Program-made: the position numbers and the translations under genes
NCBI GenBank assembly: GCA_025765615.1
Contig: JAIVFJ010000088.1
Span: forward strand, 186,001 to 250,000
Reading direction: 5' to 3'
Source of the DNA: Zopfochytrium polystomum
Taxonomy: Eukaryota; Chytridiomycota; Chytridiomycetes; Chytridiales; Chytridiaceae
Length of the DNA: 64,000 nucleotides
Notes under the pieces: model-generated
Seen by the model: the letters and a program-made list of their open reading frames with translations, nothing else
What the model was told of the DNA's origin: nothing
The model's database searches: none
Part shown: positions 32,247 through 43,011 of the stretch, in pieces
How positions within the stretch are numbered: the stretch's first letter is position 1
Layout of the letters: each line of letters begins with the position of its first letter

Positions 32247-35200
32247 ATGTCCACAAGCACCTCTGGCTTTGTGCAGCTCAACGCTCATCAGCACTTGGTG
32301 AAAGTCCAGTATTTTGACGATCCCGCTGTTCAGGTCCTTGAGCTTGATCATCCCACATTGCAGAATTTGATTGAGAAGGTAGTGCGGCAACTCACATAAT
32401 TCATTCGCATATCACTTTCCACAGATATACAGGAACGCAGATGTTTTTCTTGGTCAAGACATTGAAGTTTATTTCAAGTCTGGCCCTGACCTGGAGCTTG
32501 TCAGCAAAGCTCCCACTTATGTCCAGAAATTGATTGAGGGATCATCTTTTCCCGACAATCTGCCCCGTTTTCAGATTCAGCTCAAGAAGGGCAAAGGCGC
32601 TGGACTTGTTCAGGGCCTTCCCAGTGTTTTGCCTGTTGCCTCTGCTTTGTCCAAAGTCTATGACTGCTTCCTTTCCTACCAGTAAGTGGGCTCACTGCAT
32701 CTGCTCCTTTTCTTTTTTGTTACTGAGACCATTCCAGGTGGGGCAGCAAAGATACTGTGAAGAAGATATTTGAAGATTTGACAAAGAAGCATGGATTAGA
32801 GGTGTGGTTTGATGAGAACAATATGAGTGGGTCCATCAACCAGGCCATGGCTGAAGGGATTGATTCAAGCAAAGTGTTTGTCCCTGTGCTCACTCTCGCC
32901 TACCAGGTGAGCAGTTTGTTGGGTTGTGATCAGTTGTCACTCACTCTGGATTTAGAAATCTGGCAACTGCCTGATGGAGATAAGATATGCCAAGGCTCGC
33001 AATAAACCAAAAGTCCCAGTGCGCCTGTTGCAGCAGGGAGAGGGTGCTCAGGGTGAAGTCTTTGCAATCACTGCAGGGTGAGTTTGTGCAATTCATACTC
33101 CAAGTGGATGCTGCTGACATTCTCATAGTTTGCTGCATGCTGATTTTGCTGGGAAAGTTCCTGGATCCCCTGGATGGGATGTTCAGATGGCCATCCTTGT
33201 GAAAGAGATCAAGCTGCGTCAGAGTCAGTCACCTGTCCCTGTGCCAGCTGTTGTTCAGACACCTGTTGATCAAGTGAAACTTTGGCTCAATCCAGTAGAT
33301 ATTGCTGTTGACGCTGAGAGGCACAAGAATGCCTATGTCGATGGAACCAGGAAGTTTTATCTTGATAATGTGCACTCTTGGCTTCAGTCTGCTGATGTGG
33401 GCAATGTGCTGTGGCTGAATGGTGGAGCTGGCCTTGGAAAGTCTGTTATTGCATGGCTTGTCAGTCAGCATCTGCCTGCCAAGTATGTGTTGGGGTCGAT
33501 ATTCTACTGCAGACATGATGATGTGCAGAAGAGCAGCCCCCAGCATGTTGTTGCCACGACCATCTGGAATCTTTGCAGTGTGCTTCCTTCCTTCAGGAAG
33601 TTTTGTGATGCTGCTTGTGCTGAAGATGCCAAGAACGGAGATTCCAGAATTCTCAAGGACCCTGAAGTTGCCTTCAAGCAGATTGTTGTTGAAGGATTGA
33701 AGCAATTGGATTCCAGCGACAAGATGAAGAACGTTCTGCTGATTGTTGATGCGTTGGATGAATGTGGCGCTCCAGACAGCAGCGAGAGGAGGAAACTGCT
33801 GGATCTCCTTCTGCAGGCCAAAAGGGAACTGCCTCCCTTTGTCAAAATATTCACCACTGGAAGGCCTGAGCAGGATGTTTTCCACACCATGATGAAGATG
33901 GACTCAATGGTCCTTGTGCCAAGTGATGAAGCCAACAAAAAAGATATGAACCTGTTTGTTGAAGCCACCCTGTCCAAGTCATTTCCTGGTGGAGTGCTGA
34001 GTCCAGATGATGTGAAGACAGTGTCTGCTGAGATCTATGAGAGGTCCTCTGGCATTTTCCAGTTTGCTTGCCTTGCCTGTGATGAGCTGGCCCAAGTTCC
34101 AGCAGACAAAGTTGTCAGCACTGTCAAGGGATTTGGAGCTGGTATTGATGGGGTGTATGAGCAGTTTTTCAGATCCAGCAAGGTCAACACCAACAACTTT
34201 CGACTTGTGATGAAGGTTGTTCTTGCTGCAAAGGAACCCATACCCCAAGATGTCATTGCTGAGCTCCTGGGTGTTGCACCTCATGTGGTTGGCCAAGTTC
34301 TTGTTGAGGCAAGTATCAATTCAAATTCAATTTGATTTTTATTACCAAGACCTAACAATATTGCAGATTCATCGTATTCTGGATGTCAGTGACCATGGCA
34401 AGGTCAAAGTGATGCACAAGAGTCTCTCAGATCACCTTATTTCAAGCACAAGATGTTCAGACCACCAGTTCTTCATTGATATTGTTGAAGCAAGAAACGA
34501 AATTGCTCAGTCCTGTTTGAGGATTATGCTGCAGCACTATCAATCTGTTGAAAACAAGTATGAAGCCCTGAATGGGACTGCTGGGTTCATCCCTGAGAAT
34601 GCCACAGCCCAGTATGCCTTCAAGTTTTGGTTTGACCACCTGGGTGAAGCTGGGTGTGATGTGGTTGCCAGTTGGACTGAGTGGAAGGAGTTTGCTGAAG
34701 TGGACAAGTTTGGGCCAGCAGTGCTTTGTGTGGGAATCATGTGGAAGTCTGAATGGCTTGTTCAGAGTGTTCTAGCTGCAGGAGATGGCAAGATACTTGT
34801 CACAAGGGCCAAGCAACTCAGAGTCTTTTCTTCCAACCTGCTGTATGAGGCTGCAAGGAGAGGATTGACGTCAGCGTGCAGATCTTTGATTGAGGAAGGA
34901 AGTGAAGATGTTAATTCCAGAGGCAATAGTCGGGGTGATAAGATGCAATATGGTGAAGGGAACAAGACCCCTTTAATGGTTGCAGCAATGAACGGACATT
35001 CGCATGCCGTCCTTGCCCTCTTGGAGTTGGGGGCTGACCACAGCCTTGTTGATGCAAATAGAAGGACAGCCTCCAGTTATGGCTGCACAGCTACTTTTGA
35101 AAAGTGGATGAAAGAATTGCAAAAACCTGTAAGTGTGCAAATTTTTTAAAGGCTGATTGAATTCTCACAAACAACAACAGACAAACACAGATCCCAAATG

Positions 35201-36605
35201 GCATTTTTTTGAAAGCATTCATGATGAACAGCAGCTTCATGAATGGTTTCTTGCAAACAGCAGCAGCCTTGGTGAAGTTGACTCGATTGGAAGGACGCCA
35301 CTCCATGTTGCCTCGGAAAAGGGCCATTTGGAAGTTGTCAAATGGTTGGTGCAGCAGGGTGCCACCATGGATGCTGAGAACAAGGACAAGGCAACACCAC
35401 TCCACTTTGCATCTCAGAACGGCCATTTGGAAGTTGTGAAGTGGTTGGTGCAGCAGGGTGCCACTGTGGATGCTCAGCAAGTTAACAAGTGGACACCACT
35501 CCACTTTGCATCTTATAACGGCCATTTGGAAGTTGTGAAGTGGTTGGTGCAGCAGGGTGCCACGGTGGATGCTGAGAACACGGATAAGGGAACCCCACTC
35601 CACATTGCATCTCAGAACGGCCATTTGGAAGTTGTGAAGTGGTTGGTGCAGCAGGGTGCCACCGTGGATGCTGAGTACAAGGACAAGTGGACACCACTCC
35701 ACATTGCTTCTGGGAACGGCCATTTGGAAGTTGTGAAGTGGTTGGTGCAGCAGGGTGCCACTGTGGATGCACAGCAAGTGAACAAGTGGACACCACTCCA
35801 CTTTGCATCTCAGAACGGCTATTTGGAAGTTGTGAAGTGGTTGGTGCAGCAGGGTGCCACGGTGGATGCTGAGAACAACAACAAGTCAACACCACTCCAC
35901 TTTGCATCTCAGAACGGCCATTTGGAAGTTGTGAAGTGGTTGGTGCAGCAGGGTGCCACTGTGGATGCTGAGGAAGTGGACAAGTGGACACCACTCTACA
36001 TTGCATCTCGGAACGGCCATTTGGAAGTCGTGAAGTGGTTGGTGCAGCAGGGTGCCACTGTGGATGCTGAGGACAACATCAAGTGGACACCACTCCACTT
36101 TGCATCTTATAACGGCAATTTGGAAGTTGTGAAGTGGTTGGTGCAGCAGGGTGCCACCGTGGATGCTGAGGCCAAGGACAAGTGGACACCACTCCACTTT
36201 GCATCTAATAACGGCCATTTGGAAGTTGTGAAGTGGTTGGTGCAGCAGGGTGCCACTGTGGATGCTGAGGAAGTGAACAAGTGGACGCCACTCCACATTG
36301 CATCTCAGAACGGCCATTTGGAAGTTGTGAAGTGGTTGGTGCAGCATGGTGCCACTGTGGATGCTGAGACCAACAACAAGTGGACACCACTCCACATTGC
36401 ATCTCAGAACGGCCATCTGGAAGTTGTGAAGTGGTTGATCACTCAGAATGCAAATGCCTCTGCTGTGAACTCTTTTGGTCAAAGACCTTTGGATATTGCC
36501 AAAAAGAAGGGCCACAAGGACATTGCTGAATTTCTGGATGAGCAAATTCGTTCAGGCAACAGTCGTCGTGGCCTCTTTGGGTTGTTTAGGAGGTCACAGA
36601 AGTAG
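32247..36605 (+). CDS. NLR-like receptor: N-terminal domain, TIR, NACHT, ankyrin array (~1,348 aa)
   Basis: Seven coding exons: 32247-32378, 32425-32681, 32738-32906, 32956-33077, 33129-34308, 34367-35128, 35181-36605. Every junction keeps frame, so the gene looks intact. Residues 1-120 are an unrecognised domain. Residues 122-245 are a TIR domain: YDCFLSYQWGSKD, VWFDENNMSGSINQAMAEGI, then KSGNCLMEIRYA, whose Glu194 aligns with the catalytic Glu of NAD-cleaving TIRs such as SARM1. NACHT, about 300-480: Walker A GGAGLGKS (325-332), Walker B LLIVDALDE (430-438), FTTGRPE sensor. A helical linker contains HKSLSDHL. One weak ankyrin unit (PLMVAAMNGH) is followed by 12 near-identical 33-aa ankyrin repeats (913-1308) and a capping unit. 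By analogy, ligand binding to the repeats would drive NACHT oligomerisation and TIR signalling or NAD loss. That role is inferred. A truncated paralogue exon lies at 19525. Confidence 0.85.
34309..34366 (+). other. GC-AG intron in the NLR gene
   Basis: The only splice that keeps frame (…VLVE joined to IHRILDVSD) uses donor GCAAGT and acceptor TTGCAG. A CTAAC branch motif lies about 14 bp before the acceptor. Confidence 0.7.
35295..36482 (+). repeat. Twelve 99-bp ankyrin repeat units, nearly identical
   Basis: Twelve consecutive 99-bp units, each coding TPLHxASxNGHLEVVKWLVQ then QGATVDA and a six-residue variable segment. The scaffold is almost invariant in DNA and protein. Differences cluster at x in PLHxASxN (F/I; Q/Y/G/R/N) and in the segment after DA (ENKDKA, QQVNKW, ENTDKG, EYKDKW, ENNNKS, EEVDKW, EDNIKW, EAKDKW, ETNNKW). 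These are beta-turn and first-helix surface positions of ankyrin repeats. QQVNKW occurs twice, which suggests unit duplication. Confidence 0.92.
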
Positions 36606-38735
36606 ACTTTTCTCTCCTTAATTCATTCTGCATTGTTTGTCAGCAAAATGGTCTGTTGACACTTCCTCAGTTTATGAATGTGTACCCAACTCCATGTCCC
36701 CCCTTTCTCAACTTTTTGATAAACCATCCAAGCTGAAGCCGGCTGATCTTCATTTTTCATCGCCTTTGTGATGCCATAAAGAAAATTGTTCTGCTAAGAG
36801 AGAATTGTTTGTTGAAAGAGGTGATCAGTTGAATTGCTCTTTTTGTTGAATATGGTTGTGTCTTTGGCCCACTGTGAGTGTCTTGTTTTGTGAGTAGGCA
36901 GTGATCTGGAGTGTGTGTTGTTGGAGTATAAGCACATTGGTATAGGTTTTTTCAAGATCTTTTGACAGGTTTGGACTCTCCTGAGGGTATTTAAGTGCTG
37001 CATGTTTAATAAGGTTCCTGAGGTTGGATAGGAATTAATCTGGAGCCATGGTTATTTCTTTGGGCACATAATCCATGAAGTTTTGGCCACATCAGAATGA
37101 TAGAAAAGAGCGTCGTTGTCGTCTCTCTGTGGCACCTGAATATCTCCTGAATCTGTGCCTATCCAGGGGAAACATTTGTTGCAGGATTTGACTGCAGGCT
37201 CAGAGTGGCAACGCCAAAGATTGACAGAGGCCTGCATCTCAGTTTTCCAAGGAAAGGCAACAAGCACAGTCATCCATCCCTTGCCAGATTATTATTCTTT
37301 GCAAATCACTCAACGTGCTGTTTTCTATTTACCCTCCTTCCCTTTCGCCAAATGAAACTGCAACAGCTTAACACAGGAAAAAGGCAACAGGGATTGGAGG
37401 AGGGTTGTCATCCGAGCTTGCGGTGGTGCAGCATACTTGTGTGTTTCGCCATTTCTATATTAGGGATGAGAGGAAAACAATGACATAACTCAATCCAGGG
37501 GTGACCACTGCGAGTCATTGGCGTGTCCAACGGCTAATCCATTCCAGTCGCCAAAAAGAAAATGTGAGCAGAGGTGGCAATGGCGAGTTGTCAGCATGTC
37601 CAACAGCTCATCTATTCCAGTGGGCAAAAAAATGGTGCCAACGCCAAGTCCTTCAGAATCTGTGGCGCTGGCTCTTCGCGGGCTGAAAAAAATCATCAGG
37701 ATCAGCAGGTCTGTGCCCTTTGGCTGAAAGTGAATTGTTGCAGTTGTGGGGGTTCCCCACCATTTGTGTGACCACACAACCGCTCAAGGCTGACTTCAAG
37801 TCCAGCTCAAGCTCAGTATTGGTGAAGGGTGTTGTCAGTGCCAGTACGATGTCCAAAGGTGCATCGTCTTGGTGGGCAGACGATTGAGCTGAAATCGCAT
37901 TCTTGCTTTGCCAGCCCCTACCGCTGGGCGGAGCCTTTAAACATGTGGGGCGTATCGCTAGGCACACAAGCTGTGCTTTGACACTGGCAACGTCCAGTTT
38001 TGCCAGTTGCAGTTGAGATGCTATCACCTCAATCAACTCTGCCCCCTCCATTACCTCACCAGTGTCCGCTCTGACTCTTGCCTGCTGGCATATTCACGTT
38101 GGACTGCATCTGCTAAAAAAGAGCTGCACCATCATTATCATTGTCGATTTCAGCTACCACAGTTGCGCAGATAGTTTTGAATCACCAATACTTTGTTTGC
38201 GGGTGGAACAGAGAGCGACAACGACTGCCCATGCGACGCAGTGGTTCAGTCTGATGCTGCGAGAGCGAGGACATCATCACTGCAGCATCGTGCCAGACTG
38301 CGCAGCAGGGGGTGGTTGGATTTGGGCTGCAGCATGCAAGTGTGTTGAGAGTAGGGGGGAAGGGCACCAACCATCTGCAAAAGTGACTCACGGCAGACAA
38401 ATCTTCAGGGTTGACTTGAGCTCGACGCGTGATTGGATAACTGAAGATACAGGTATCAGACATCAACAATGCGCCTGTCTGCACTTGGGAAAAGAAAACA
38501 CATCATGACTGTGCAGCAGTCTTTTTTGTTTCACTAGGACGTTTGTTTCATTACCAGACCACGCGGCAGCCTGCCTCTCCCGCCACAGGGGGGGTGAGGT
38601 CAGCTCTGAAGTTTGTGTGTGAGCATTGCTCATGAAAAAATGAAAATGAGTGTTGGCCTTTTGCTGCTGAGGCTAGCTTTAGGCAGCGGGGAGGGAGGTG
38701 AAATGCAGAGCCCCAAGGCATAGCCACTGGAGAGA
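36606..38735. other. Gene-poor stretch after the NLR gene
   Basis: No gene that I can support. A short direct repeat (GTGTCCAAC.GCT..TC..TTCCAG, near 37520-37555 and 37595-37625) and R3 copy b (about 37780-37895) lie here. A minus-strand frame at 37653-38051 has no recognised motif. Confidence 0.4.
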
Positions 38736-39090
38736 TCACTGTACGCTACAGTACAACGCCTCAAGCCTTTTCCATAGCTCCTCTGCTGCTCCATCCACAG
38801 ATATCAAGGAAAGAAGGCGCTCAATAGCGTTTGGGATGGTAAATCTCTGGTGCTGATGGGAAAAGTTGCACACCTTCTCCAGAACAAAGATAGCAAGCTC
38901 TGCAACGTGGGCAATCCCAGACAAATCGCCAACTGAATGTGCAAGGTTTGGGCTGAGAACTCAGATTGCTCTCCATCTGAAGGGTACTTCACAATGCTGT
39001 CGTTGCATTTCAGCATCTCAAGGATTTTCGAAAGGTCTCGCTTGTAGGCCGTGCACTTGCCACAGTCTTGTGGCGTGACGCCTCCATCAT
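38736..39090 (-). pseudogene. Unidentified protein-gene remnant with a frameshift
   Basis: Minus-strand frames read GGVTPQDCGKCTAYKRDLSK, KILEMLKCNDSIVKYPSDGE, then after a phase change SGIAHVAELAIFVLEKVCNF and NAIERLLSLISVDGAAEELW. The segments look like one helical protein broken by an indel near 38925. The family is not recognised. A repeat- or transposon-encoded protein is possible. Confidence 0.35.
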
Positions 39091-39145
39091 GTTAATGTCG
39101 CCGACTCCGTTTAGGATGGCAATGGCAAAGAGGGTTTTGCAGCAA

Positions 39146-39160
39146 GTAACCCTAACCCTG
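39146..39160 (+). repeat. Short telomere-like CCCTAACCCT
   Basis: About one and a half CCCTAA units. Too short to claim an interstitial telomere. Confidence 0.3.
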
Positions 39161-39486
39161 GAACCAAGGGACGCTGGGGAAAAGAGGACTAAAGTATTAA
39201 GCCAGAAAGGACTACAAGTTTGAAATAGGGCGAGGTGGGGAGAGGTGGAGAAAGAAGCGGACGCCATTAAGCATATACTAGATGCAGAAAAAAGAGAAAA
39301 AGGCCAAACGCAACAAAAGGAAGAAACGTATAACCGAGCACCCGCACAAGAGAAACAAAAAGGGCTAAAAAAAAATAAATAAATAAATAAATAAATAAAA
39401 GCGGGGAGCGAAACCTACAAAGGCGATCGGAAAAAAAGGAAGGGGGGTTTGCAAGAACAGATAGGAGCACAGCGCACAGCCTTTAG

Positions 39487-39661
39487 CGATAAAATAAGAA
39501 AAATTTTACACCAGACCTATCATTGGATTCAGGAGTGTCAGCAAAACCGTGGTTTTCATCTCCAATACTGTCCAACAGTGGACATGATTGCAGACATATT
39601 GACCAAAACACTTCTTCCTCCCCGATTCCAGGACCTCAAAGCGCGAATGGGAGTGTGCTAG
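39487..39661 (+). pseudogene. Ty1/copia RNase H C-terminal remnant
   Basis: The frame reads YHWIQECQQNRGFHLQYCPT then VDMIADILTKTLLPPRFQDL, the characteristic end of copia Pol (…DMLADILTK…). Only the last ~55 codons remain. The rest of the element is absent upstream. A ~30-bp direct repeat (CTGAATTTCTGTGCTG) follows near 39759 and 39829. Confidence 0.7.
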
Positions 39662-39883
39662 TTGTGTTACTTTATTTAAGGCCTTCGTAGTCATCTTTGG
39701 AATTGTCTGGATTCTTCATCCTTCTTATTCCTGTTGCTCCTTGTCAAGAGTTCTGCACTGAATTTCTGTGCTGTAACTCAATAGGTGGGAGAGGAAAGGA
39801 AGGACGTTACAGTCACTGATAATAGAGACTGAATTTCTGTGCTGCAACTCAATAGGGAGGAGGTGCGGAACTGGTTCCCAGAG

Positions 39884-39948
39884 CAAAAAAAAAAAAAAAA
39901 AAAAAAAAAAGTGCGTCCCTCCATTCTCTCTCTCTCTCTCTCTCTCCC
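39884..39948 (+). repeat. Poly-A run and CT microsatellite
   Basis: About 27 consecutive A, then a short unique segment and (CT)n near 39925-39946. Confidence 0.8.
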
Positions 39949-40616
39949 CACCATTTTTTTGTCTAAAGCATGGATTTCTTCCCACCACAATCTTTTGCCC
40001 TGTTTGTGGCAATGGCCATGCGCGCCAGCGTTGACGAACGGGAGGTCGGGTCGCAGCTGTGGCTGGAGGGGCCGGCGGGGGAGACCACGCTCCACGAAGA
40101 GGGCGGTGCGGGGAAGAGGGCGGTGCGGGGAAGCGGCAGGCGGTGCAGGTGGTAGTCACGGAGAGGGGGTTCATGCTGCTCCCAGCAACAGCCTGACTGA
40201 CAGGCTGACATCAGGGCTCTCAAGGTAATTGAGATGAGCGAGCGTCTGCAGCTTCCTCAAAGGGTGCGGAATTCGCGCTTTCAGCCTACCGTCTCCACAA
40301 CCAGCTCCTCGACAACAGTGACGTCGCCCTCCGCTGCCGCAGGCGCCCCAACTACTTCCCATGTCACAGGCACCATGCTGCAGCGACTGCTTGCAAGGCC
40401 AGTGGAGGCCAAGGTAGCGCGGAGGAAGAGGAGAATGACGGTTGAAAACTGGACAAGAGCAGCGAGGCCACCATATCTGGACTCATCACATCCGCCAATT
40501 GCGGCGGCTTTACTGGCGCCTTCAGCCTCACCGATTCCGTTGAGGTCACAGCTGAAAGCCGCGATTGCGACGGAATCACCATCACTCCTTGCCGCAATCC
40601 CAGCCTTCGGCCGCAA

Positions 40617-41062
40617 TTGCGACAGAATCACCATCCACTCGCCGCACTAGCGGCCTTCGGCCGCGATCTTGACCTCTTGATTGCGGCGCAATGGCGGCCC
40701 TCCTCCACTGTGAGTCATGAGTGGAAAGCCTATAGAAGAGCTAGACGGAGGGAGAGGGACAATGAGGAGGAGGATGAAGTGGATCCAGTTGAGGATTCGC
40801 TTCGCAACAAAGTTGAGAGTCTCATCAAAGAGCAGGACGATGCAGTTGAGGATGATGTCAACAAAGAAGATCTTTGACGCATCAAGCACGACCGAACTAA
40901 AGCAAATAAGAAGCTCCAATCCCATTTGGAGAGAAAAAGAAAGCCTGACCTTCAAAGATTACTGAGGAGGAAGTTATCTCTTGGCTGGAGTCAAAATTCA
41001 CAACCTGAGACCAGGTTGTTACAACAGAGGATCTCCACTCTCTTGCCAAGAAGGTCCAGCGT
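40617..41062 (+). pseudogene. Decayed acidic/charged ORF cut by element A
   Basis: A frame reads DEVDPVEDSLRNKVESLIKE, QDDAVEDDVNKEDL, stop, KHDRTKANKKLQSHLERKRK. A shifted frame gives ITEEEVISWLESKFTT, stop, DQVVTTEDLHSLAKKVQ right up to the target site of the LTR element. It looks like one charged helical protein gene broken by stops and an indel. Not identified. Confidence 0.3.
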
Positions 41063-41415
41063 TGTCAGGAACAGGGCAGGACAGGACAAGGCAGACAAGG
41101 AACTGAGAGGAGTGATGATTGTATTGGAAACAATAATTCACTTGAGGGATGGGACAGGTCCCCCATCCCCCTTTTATACCTTTTGAGAGTCTTCCTTGTC
41201 AAGACTCAAAGAAAGTTCCAGAAAGAGCAATTAGTAATACAATGATACCAATGATACCAATGACAACAAGACAAGTCAGGAAAGCAAAGAAGGTTCCAGA
41301 AGGTTCCACAAGGTTCCATGAAGGAATGTTCTAGAAGGTTCCAGAAGGTTCCAGAAGGTTCCATGAAGGAATGTTCTAGAAGGTTCCAGAGGTTTCCAGA
41401 GGGTGATTCATAACA
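41063..41415 (-). repeat. LTR1 (3' LTR of element A)
   Basis: 353 bp, TG...CA ends on the element strand (TGTTATG...CTGACA). Appears identical by eye to LTRs 2-4, indicating recent insertion. Confidence 0.95.
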
Positions 41416-43011
41416 TCATCTCCCCCTTTTAGGCCTCTTCTGCAACTTGGTGGGGTACCTGGTCTTGAACTTGAGCAGAAGGTCTTGGCAGTGAGTGAGG
41501 TTTGACTCAGGTTCCCAGGTGTTGTCAGCATCTGAGTAACCCTTCCACTTAACAAGGAACTTGAGTGTCCTTCCAAACCACTTGGCATCTAAGATTTGTT
41601 CAACCTCAAATTCCTCTTCACCTTCTACCTCAACTGGAGGAGGAGGAGGAACAACTCTGCCTGGAATGGAATTGGCCACAAACTTCTCCAAAAGGCTGAC
41701 ATGGAAAACTGGGTGGATCTTCATGGATGCAGGGAGATCCAGCTTGAAGGTGACTGGATTGATTTGCTCCAAGATCTTGAAAGGTCTCAACTTGAGGTTG
41801 TCTAGCTTGGGACTTGGTCTTTTGGACTGCAAGTTCTTCCTCATGCCTGGCCAGTAAAAGTCTCTGGAAACAAGCTCATATGTCTTGTGCTCTCCTGGGT
41901 GTCCAGCTGTTGCTGCATCATGCCTTGTCTTGAGTATCTCAAGTTTTTCCTCTTCTTGGCTGATTTGAATCTTGTGAGGCTTGGGGTCCTTGGAAATAGC
42001 ATGGGCCCACACACTGTCAGGAAGCAGTGAAAGGTGTGTCTTGGGTGGTGGGGTGAAACCATCTCCCCCTTCAGGTGCAAGGTCTGTCCTTCTGTGCTCA
42101 TCAGCAGTGGGGCTTGAATTGTTGACTGGGAACTGTGATTCTTGAATCTTTGACTGAGGGTTCTGTTCTTGGCAAAGACTGTGAGCTGTGGAGCTTGAAT
42201 CTTGAATTTGGACTGTGAACTGTGGTACTTGAAGCTTTGACTGTGGGTTCTGTGAACTACAGACTTGGCCATGACTGTGAGCTCTATGAGCTGTGCTGGA
42301 ATCTTGACTATGAACTGTGAACTGTGAAACTTGAATCTTGGCTGGGATCTGTGAGCTGCAGGCTGATACTGGAGCTGTCATTTGTGGTTGACCTTGGATA
42401 CTAGGCTGAGAGCCTTGAATCAGGGACTTGAGAGCATGAGACTTGGAGGCTTGACTTGAGTTTTGGGTGACTGTTCCAATTGGTGGAGGTTGGACTTGAC
42501 CAGTGACCCAATCAATGGCAGGGTTCTGGGCTTGCAGCCATGGTAATCCCAGGATGACAGAGAATGTGGGTGAGCCAAGATCCAATACTTCCAGGTTGAC
42601 CATGGATGGTGGAAAGTCTTGGATGTGGAGGTTTAGCTTGGTTTCATGGCTGATTTCCTTGAACAGAGCATGATTGGCAAAGTGGACCTTGAGGGGTGTG
42701 GATTTCTTGATGGTGGGAATGGCACAAGCCTTGGCAAGGGTGGCATCAATGATGTTGCAGGATGATCCAGAGTCGATAAGGGCCTTGGTTGTGATGGTTG
42801 ACTTGGGTGAGAGTTGAATCTTGACATCCATGGTGAGTTGGTGGGGCTTGGAATCTGAGGTGTTTGTGGTGCTGGTGGTGGTGATGAAACAGGGGCAGCT
42901 TGGAGGAGGGTCCAGGGAATTGCCCCTCAGTGAGCCTGGACCTGGGAGTTTGGGTGCTTCTTCCTTGGGCAGTCCTTGACAGCATGCTCCTTGGAGCCAC
43001 AGTAGAAACAC
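41416..43011 (-). CDS. Element A truncated Pol ORF (protease-chromodomain, ~531 codons)
   Basis: Open without stops. It holds the protease (KALIDSGSSCNIIDA), the QDSS-rich linker, then jumps from ...SPTADEH to RRTDLAPEGGD, removing RT and RNase H. It continues through HPGEHKTYELVSRDFYWPGM (part of the integrase zinc domain), jumps from GMRK to NLQSKRPSPKLDN, removing the integrase core, and ends with the chromodomain (FLVKWKGYSDADNTWEPESN). Both deletions keep frame. The second lies at an 8-bp direct repeat (TGAGGAAG in element B). It would be made by the same -1 frameshift as in B. Whether the product is used is unknown. Confidence 0.8.
   Translation of the reverse strand: MFLLWLQGACCQGLPKEEAPKLPGPGSLRGNSLDPPPSCPCFITTTSTTNTSDSKPHQLTMDVKIQLSPKSTITTKALIDSGSSCNIIDATLAKACAIPTIKKSTPLKVHFANHALFKEISHETKLNLHIQDFPPSMVNLEVLDLGSPTFSVILGLPWLQAQNPAIDWVTGQVQPPPIGTVTQNSSQASKSHALKSLIQGSQPSIQGQPQMTAPVSACSSQIPAKIQVSQFTVHSQDSSTAHRAHSHGQVCSSQNPQSKLQVPQFTVQIQDSSSTAHSLCQEQNPQSKIQESQFPVNNSSPTADEHRRTDLAPEGGDGFTPPPKTHLSLLPDSVWAHAISKDPKPHKIQISQEEEKLEILKTRHDAATAGHPGEHKTYELVSRDFYWPGMRKNLQSKRPSPKLDNLKLRPFKILEQINPVTFKLDLPASMKIHPVFHVSLLEKFVANSIPGRVVPPPPPVEVEGEEEFEVEQILDAKWFGRTLKFLVKWKGYSDADNTWEPESNLTHCQDLLLKFKTRYPTKLQKRPKRGR

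Noticed and set aside
35091..36545. Minus-strand open frames through the ankyrin array, and 35482-36006
   Set aside because: They are periodic translations of the 99-bp repeat in antisense (HNFQMAV..., HPAAPTTSQLPN). They exist only because the repeat is uniform.
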